Shown in pieces: positions 4,996 to 5,592 of a stretch of 5,592 nucleotides of DNA. The stretch lies in NCBI GenBank assembly GCA_013334545.1, contig JAAXXJ010000215.1, forward strand, positions 1 to 5,592. Reading direction: 5' to 3'. The position numbers were made by a program, and so were the translations under genes. Under the pieces are notes generated by a model that worked only from the letters and a program-made list of their open reading frames with translations, was not told the DNA's origin and did not search any database. The number at the start of each line of letters is the position of its first letter. Within the stretch, counting starts at the first letter, position 1. The DNA is from Nitrospirota bacterium (GTDB taxonomy: Bacteria > Nitrospirota > UBA9217).

Positions 4996-5592
4996 ATGGA
5001 CGAGCATGTATGCGGTTTGCGGGTGGGACAGAGCGTGCCGGATCTCAAGATCGAGACGTTCGATCCGGTCAAGGCCGATTTCGGCGAGGTCGATATCGCG
5101 GCGCTGGGAAAGGCGGGCAAGTGGACGGTGCTGTTCTTCTACCCGGCGGACTTCACTTTCGTCTGAGCGACCGAGTTCTCCGCTCTGGCAGAGCGGTACG
5201 AGGAGTTCAAGAAGGAGGGCGCCGAGGTCGTCACGGTCAGCCGGGACACCAAGTTCGTGCATCTTGCCTGGCAGCGGGACGAGAAACTGCTTGAGAAGTT
5301 CAAGAACCAGATGGGGTCGGACCCGACGGGCAGGATCTGCCGCCTGTTCGGCGTACTCGACGAGGCTTCGGGCCTCTCGCTTCGGGGGACGTTCCTGATC
5401 AGCCCCCAGGGGACGATCATGAACAGCGAAGTGAACTTCTACAACCTTGGCAGGAACGTCGAGGAGATCCTCAGGAAGATCATAGCGAACAAGCATCTCG
5501 CCGCGAACCCTGCCGAGGCCTGCCCGGCACAGTGGAAGAAGGTAGGTGACATCACGCTGAAACCGTCCGCCAAGATGGTCGGGAAGGTATCG
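4996..5592 (+). CDS. AhpC-type 2-Cys peroxiredoxin with selenocysteine at the peroxidatic position (selenoprotein), 3' end beyond the window
   Basis: The frame from ATG 4996 reads 56 codons, meets UGA (codon 57, 5164-5166), then stays open for 142 more codons to the window edge. Both halves are one peroxiredoxin. YPADFTFV (49-56) plus the UGA and ATEF (58-61) reproduce the AhpC/Prx1 active site PxxxTxxC, with the UGA exactly where the peroxidatic Cys belongs. R130 (LRGTFLI) is the conserved active-site Arg. ACPAQW (175-180) holds the resolving Cys C176, and PSAKMVGKV at 190-198 matches the AhpC C-terminal segment. The enzyme reduces peroxides in the cytoplasm; a selenol would react in place of the thiol, form a Sec-Cys bond with C176 and be re-reduced by thioredoxin or an AhpF-like partner. 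A perfect hairpin 20 bases after the UGA fits a bacterial SECIS element. The usual Pro after the peroxidatic Cys is Ala58. The GGLG loop of overoxidation-sensitive members is not seen. Translation ending at UGA would give a useless 56-residue stub. Recoding is inferred, and selA, selB and selC are not in the window. Confidence 0.85.
5164..5166 (+). other. In-frame UGA predicted to be read as selenocysteine (Sec57)
   Basis: The codon sits at the catalytic Cys of the TFV(C/U)xTE motif. Coding sequence with full family similarity continues in the same frame on both sides, with no frameshift. Selenocysteine-containing peroxiredoxins are an established prokaryotic selenoprotein family. A single base change from TGC or TGT would be the alternative; the nearby hairpin argues against this. 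Confidence 0.83.
5180..5196 (+). promoter_or_regulatory. Candidate bacterial SECIS hairpin
   Basis: CCGCUCU (5180-5186) pairs perfectly with AGAGCGG (5190-5196) around GGC (5187-5189); if the top U-A pair opens, the loop is UGGCA. The loop G is 20 bases after the UGA, inside the 16-37 base range known for bacterial SECIS elements. A G stands in the first two loop positions, as SelB recognition requires. The hairpin lies within codons for SALAER of the peroxiredoxin. The bulged U of the E. coli fdhF element is not obvious here. Confidence 0.75.

Noticed and set aside
4996..5166. Reading the peroxiredoxin as a pseudogene ended by a nonsense mutation
   Set aside because: There is no other lesion in the 199 codons seen, the UGA is exactly at the catalytic Cys, and a SECIS-like hairpin follows at the right distance. 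Decay would not choose that codon.
1..5592. tRNA, rRNA, CRISPR array or transposase
   Set aside because: None was recognised by eye on either strand: no cloverleaf-like segment, no regular direct repeats with spacers and no transposase motifs.

Overview
The window looks like a piece of a contig from an anaerobic, respiring, selenium-using bacterium, with about 0.8 kb of unrelated sequence at its left end. From about 775 to the end the DNA is GC-rich. It carries membrane b-type cytochromes, a 12-heme c-type cytochrome, a NapH-type membrane iron-sulfur protein, a small cupin and a peroxiredoxin with an in-frame UGA at its catalytic position. This mix is typical of metal-, sulfate- or nitrogen-oxide-respiring lineages such as Desulfobacterota or Nitrospirota. 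That placement is inference from gene content, and no ribosomal or taxonomic marker is present.

Layout. Minus strand 1-624: part of a secreted Bacteroidota-type protein (DUF5689-like plus choice-of-anchor-J-like) in more AT-rich DNA. Minus strand about 625-786: the near-C-terminal part of a class V aminotransferase. It is in frame with the previous piece, but the two make no sensible protein together. Plus strand from about 775: a cytochrome b561-type gene without its 5' end (775-1311), then a fusion of a c-type heme segment, a CopD-like membrane domain and a cytochrome b5-like domain (1363-2289). After an AT-rich promoter-like gap come a 12-heme cytochrome c (2509-3375) and a very strong terminator (3403-3435). 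Next is a NapH-like protein with two 4Fe-4S ferredoxin motifs (3524-4459), preceded by a perfect Crp/Fnr-type palindrome placed exactly as for a class II activator on a leaderless promoter. An imperfect inverted repeat (4469-4570), a small cupin (4589-4903), a second terminator (4942-4970) and the selenocysteine peroxiredoxin (4996 to beyond the window) complete the set.

How the genes may work together (inference). The b561, the c/CopD/b5 fusion, the 12-heme cytochrome and the NapH-like protein are all redox carriers at the cytoplasmic membrane or in the periplasm. They could form a route from the quinol pool, or from a cytoplasmic donor, to a periplasmic heme wire. The cupin and peroxiredoxin look like an adjoining stress or detoxification group.

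The two observations most worth following are the UGA-encoded selenocysteine in the peroxiredoxin, with a perfect hairpin at bacterial SECIS distance, and the composite left end, which is probably a chimeric assembly or amplification artefact and should not be read as biological synteny.
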